DNA of 64,000 nt. Origin: Methylobacterium sp. UNC378MF. Its GTDB lineage: Bacteria > Pseudomonadota > Alphaproteobacteria > Rhizobiales > Beijerinckiaceae. The translations under genes were made by a program, and so were the position numbers. Under the pieces are notes generated by a model. The model made no database searches, was not told the DNA's origin, and saw only the letters and a program-made list of their open reading frames with translations. The DNA is taken from contig NZ_FMWU01000004.1 of assembly GCF_900103195.1 (NCBI RefSeq), positions 202,970 to 266,969 on the forward strand, read 5' to 3'. This document shows, piece after piece, positions 61,897 through 64,000 of the stretch (position 1 is the stretch's first letter; every line of letters begins with the position of its first letter).

Positions 61897-63038
61897 GAGT
61901 GCACGTCCTCCTTGAGCGGCGACCGGACGTTGCTGCCGATCGTCCGATAAACGTAGTCGGGCGGGTTTTCGGCCGCTTCCTCGGTAGCGAGGGCCCTGAC
62001 CTTGGCGTGGAGTGGGGAGAGCGAGCAGGCCGGATCCGTGGCGGCCGCGTCGCCGGCGAGCGCGAGCGCCTGGCAGCGGCAGCCGCCCCAATCCTTCTCG
62101 CGCCGGTCGCAGGAGCGGCAGGGCTCCTTCATCCACTCGGTGCCGCGATAGGCCCTGAAGGCGGGCGAGTCGCGCCAGATCTCGCCGAGCGCGTGGTCGT
62201 TGACGTTCCAGAACTCCAGCCCTGGGATCGTCTCGGCCGCGTGGCAGGGCAGGACCTTGCCCTGGGGCGTGACGTTCATCAGCTTGCGGCCCCAGCCACC
62301 CGCGCAGGCCTTCGGATATTTCGCGTAATAGTCGGGCACGACGAGGTCGATGACGAGCTGACCCTTCAGGCGCTCCCGGGCCGCCTCAACGATCCGAATC
62401 GATTCATCGACCTGCGCCTTGTCGGGCATCAGGGCGGCGCGGTTGACGTAGGCCCAGCCGTAATACTGCGTGTGCGCTACCTCGAGTCGCTTGGCGCCCA
62501 TCTTCACGGCGAGATCGATGAAGCCGGCCACCTCGTGGATGTTGCCGCGGTGGATCACCGAGTTCAGCGTCAGGGGCAGGCCGAGCTCGACCACCTTGGC
62601 GGCGAACGCGAATTTCTGCGGCTGGGCGTTCTTCAGGCCCCCGATCTTCTCGGCGTTCTGCGCGTCGACGCCCTGCACCGAGAGCTGCACGTGGTCGAGC
62701 CCGACATCGTAGAGCGCCTGCAGCTTGCCCAGCGCCCCGCCGACGCCGGAGGTGATCAGGTTCGAGTACAGGCCGAGATCGGCACAGGTCTTGGTGATCT
62801 CGACGATGTCGTTGCGCGCCGTCGGCTCCCCGCCGGACAGGTGCACGTGCAGGACGCCGAGCGCCGCGGCCTCCCCGAGCACACGCTGCCACGTCTGCGT
62901 GTCGAGCTCGCCCGACCGGCGGTCGAGCTCCAGCGGGTTCGAGCAGTACGGGCAGCGCAGCGGGCAGCGATGGGTCAGCTCGGCGAGCAGACCGACCGGG
63001 GCTGGCGCATCGGGGCGGTTCGGCGTCAGCGCGTTCAT
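61893..63038 (-). CDS. pqqE: PqqA peptide cyclase (radical SAM)
   Basis: A 381 aa radical S-adenosylmethionine enzyme that links glutamate and tyrosine of the PqqA precursor peptide, the first step of PQQ synthesis. [11 protein letters not shown] binds the radical-generating [4Fe-4S] cluster. [19 protein letters not shown] follows. The C-terminal SPASM cysteines are in [25 protein letters not shown] and [19 protein letters not shown]. The start at [12 protein letters not shown] overlaps the pqqC/D stop by 4 bp. The upstream open frame is antiphase of that gene. Confidence 0.97.
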   Translation of the reverse strand: MNALTPNRPDAPAPVGLLAELTHRCPLRCPYCSNPLELDRRSGELDTQTWQRVLGEAAALGVLHVHLSGGEPTARNDIVEITKTCADLGLYSNLITSGVGGALGKLQALYDVGLDHVQLSVQGVDAQNAEKIGGLKNAQPQKFAFAAKVVELGLPLTLNSVIHRGNIHEVAGFIDLAVKMGAKRLEVAHTQYYGWAYVNRAALMPDKAQVDESIRIVEAARERLKGQLVIDLVVPDYYAKYPKACAGGWGRKLMNVTPQGKVLPCHAAETIPGLEFWNVNDHALGEIWRDSPAFRAYRGTEWMKEPCRSCDRREKDWGGCRCQALALAGDAAATDPACSLSPLHAKVRALATEEAAENPPDYVYRTIGSNVRSPLKEDVHS

Positions 63039-64000
63039 CGCTCGAGAACCCGTTTCTCCGCGAGGCCGTCGAGCATCACCAGGATGTCGGCCTCGATGGC
63101 GCGCGGATCGGCCGCGTAGGTCTTGCCCAGCTCGTCCGCGATGTCGGCGACGCTGCGCGCCCCGTCCACGAGCTTGAGGACCGCGACGGCGTTGTCGTCG
63201 AGATCGAAGGTGCGCTCGGGGGCGAGGAGCACCCACTTGCCGCGGGTCTCGTCGTTGCGCAGCCGAACCCCGCGCGGCAGCCGCGGGCGGTCGCCGGCCG
63301 CCATCGTCCCGCCGGCCGCGCCCGATCCGGCCCGCGATGCCTCGGCCACGAGCCCTTCTCCGGGCTGCCACGCGTCCGGGGGGACCATGCCGGGGGCGAC
63401 GTAGGCGAAGTACAGCGCGTCGAGCTGCGTCCAGAGCACGGTGCACTTGAACGTCAGCGCCGCCAGCGCCTGCCGCTGCAGCTCGGGCGTCGTCGCGTGC
63501 TGCTTGACGTAGTCCAGGGCGAAGTCGGCGTCCCGCGGCGCCTGGGTCAGGCGCTTGTCGAAATAGGCCAGCGTGTCCTTGGTGATGAAGTCGTAGTTCT
63601 TCAGCATCCCGGCGACGCGCTCGGAGATGATCGTCGGCGAGAACATCTCGGTCAGCGACGAGGCGATCGCCTCCAGCAGCGTCTTCTCGGAGACGAAATG
63701 GACATAGGCCTCGACCGAGAACTTCGTGGCCGAGAGGATGCCGCGGGTCGACAGCACGTAGGCGCGGTCGAAGCCGACGCCCTCGGCCAGCTTGAGCCAG
63801 CGCTCGATGCCGCCGTCGCCCTCGTGGTCGCCGTCATGGTCGACGATGCGCTGGCGCCAGATCCGCCGCAGCGACGCGTCGGTCATGCGCGCCAGCACGG
63901 CGGCGTCCTTCACCGGGATCATCGCCTGGTAGTAGTAGCGGTTCAGCGCCCAGGCCCGGACCTGATCCTTCGACAACTTGCCGTCGTGTAGCAGCCGGTG
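63035..64000 (-). CDS. pqqCD: Fused PqqC/PqqD, cut by the window edge
   Basis: The visible 321 residues lack the N terminus, which lies beyond base 64000. The first part is PqqC, the oxidase of the last step of PQQ synthesis: [73 protein letters not shown] Gly/Ala linker (about residues 225-250 of the visible part) joins the PqqD peptide-chaperone domain: [58 protein letters not shown]. The C/D fusion is typical of Methylobacterium. Its stop overlaps pqqE. Confidence 0.96.
   Translation of the reverse strand, partial: HRLLHDGKLSKDQVRAWALNRYYYQAMIPVKDAAVLARMTDASLRRIWRQRIVDHDGDHEGDGGIERWLKLAEGVGFDRAYVLSTRGILSATKFSVEAYVHFVSEKTLLEAIASSLTEMFSPTIISERVAGMLKNYDFITKDTLAYFDKRLTQAPRDADFALDYVKQHATTPELQRQALAALTFKCTVLWTQLDALYFAYVAPGMVPPDAWQPGEGLVAEASRAGSGAAGGTMAAGDRPRLPRGVRLRNDETRGKWVLLAPERTFDLDDNAVAVLKLVDGARSVADIADELGKTYAADPRAIEADILVMLDGLAEKRVLER

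Overview
The window is very G+C-rich DNA from an alphaproteobacterial methylotroph, almost certainly a Methylobacterium or Methylorubrum species. The strongest evidence is the right-hand end. It carries xoxF, xoxG and xoxJ (lanthanide-dependent methanol dehydrogenase, its cytochrome c and its periplasmic partner), folK-folB-folP, two unknown exported proteins, then pqqE and a fused pqqC/D gene for the PQQ cofactor. The sdhCDAB order, the petABC (Fe/S, cyt b, cyt c1) order and the purMN // perM-hdaA-ppk-ppx layout are also typically alphaproteobacterial. I see no rRNA, tRNA, CRISPR array, prophage or insertion sequence. This is core chromosome.

Layout. 1-2.5 kb: a glycine-rich exported protein and an anion permease. 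2.6-6.2 kb: succinate dehydrogenase. 6.4-8.9 kb: an Omp19/Inh-like lipoprotein and an ABC exporter. 9.1-11.9 kb: cytochrome bc1, closed by a clear terminator. 12.2-19.8 kb: mtnP, then a run of co-directional, often overlapping genes hisB, a DUF2628 gene, hisH, hisA, hisF, a dihydroorotase-like gene, plsY and dprA. 19.8-20.8 kb, reverse: ruvX and an SMI1/KNR4-like gene. 21.3-25.2 kb: gatC, gatA, a small membrane protein and gatB. 26.1-29.4 kb, reverse: an AaeB/AaeX/AaeA-like efflux set. 29.5-32.5 kb: small exported proteins, a glutathione transferase and ndk. 32.8-34.6 kb, reverse: purM-purN. 34.7-40.7 kb: perM-like permease, hdaA, ppk and ppx. 41.1-43.6 kb: a chemoreceptor with a C-terminal globin. 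43.7-47.6 kb, reverse: Tat-exported formamidase-like protein and malic enzyme. 47.7-54.9 kb: an acetyltransferase, a glycosyltransferase/acyltransferase cassette, aspS, rnd and small unknowns. 55.6-64 kb: the xox-fol-pqq region.

How the genes work together. XoxF oxidises methanol in the periplasm using PQQ and a lanthanide and passes electrons to XoxG. The opposing pqq genes make the cofactor. Succinate dehydrogenase and cytochrome bc1 supply the respiratory chain. GatCAB together with AspRS fits tRNA-dependent amidation. Ppk and Ppx set polyphosphate levels.

Most interesting observations: (1) the chemoreceptor at 41128-43641 ends in a Vitreoscilla-type haemoglobin domain with a conserved proximal histidine, the reverse of the HemAT order, behind an AT-rich upstream region; (2) a family of four dispersed ~105-135 bp nested inverted repeats in intergenic gaps; (3) a dihydroorotase-like protein that has lost its HxH metal ligands; (4) two uncharacterised exported proteins embedded between pqqE and folP.
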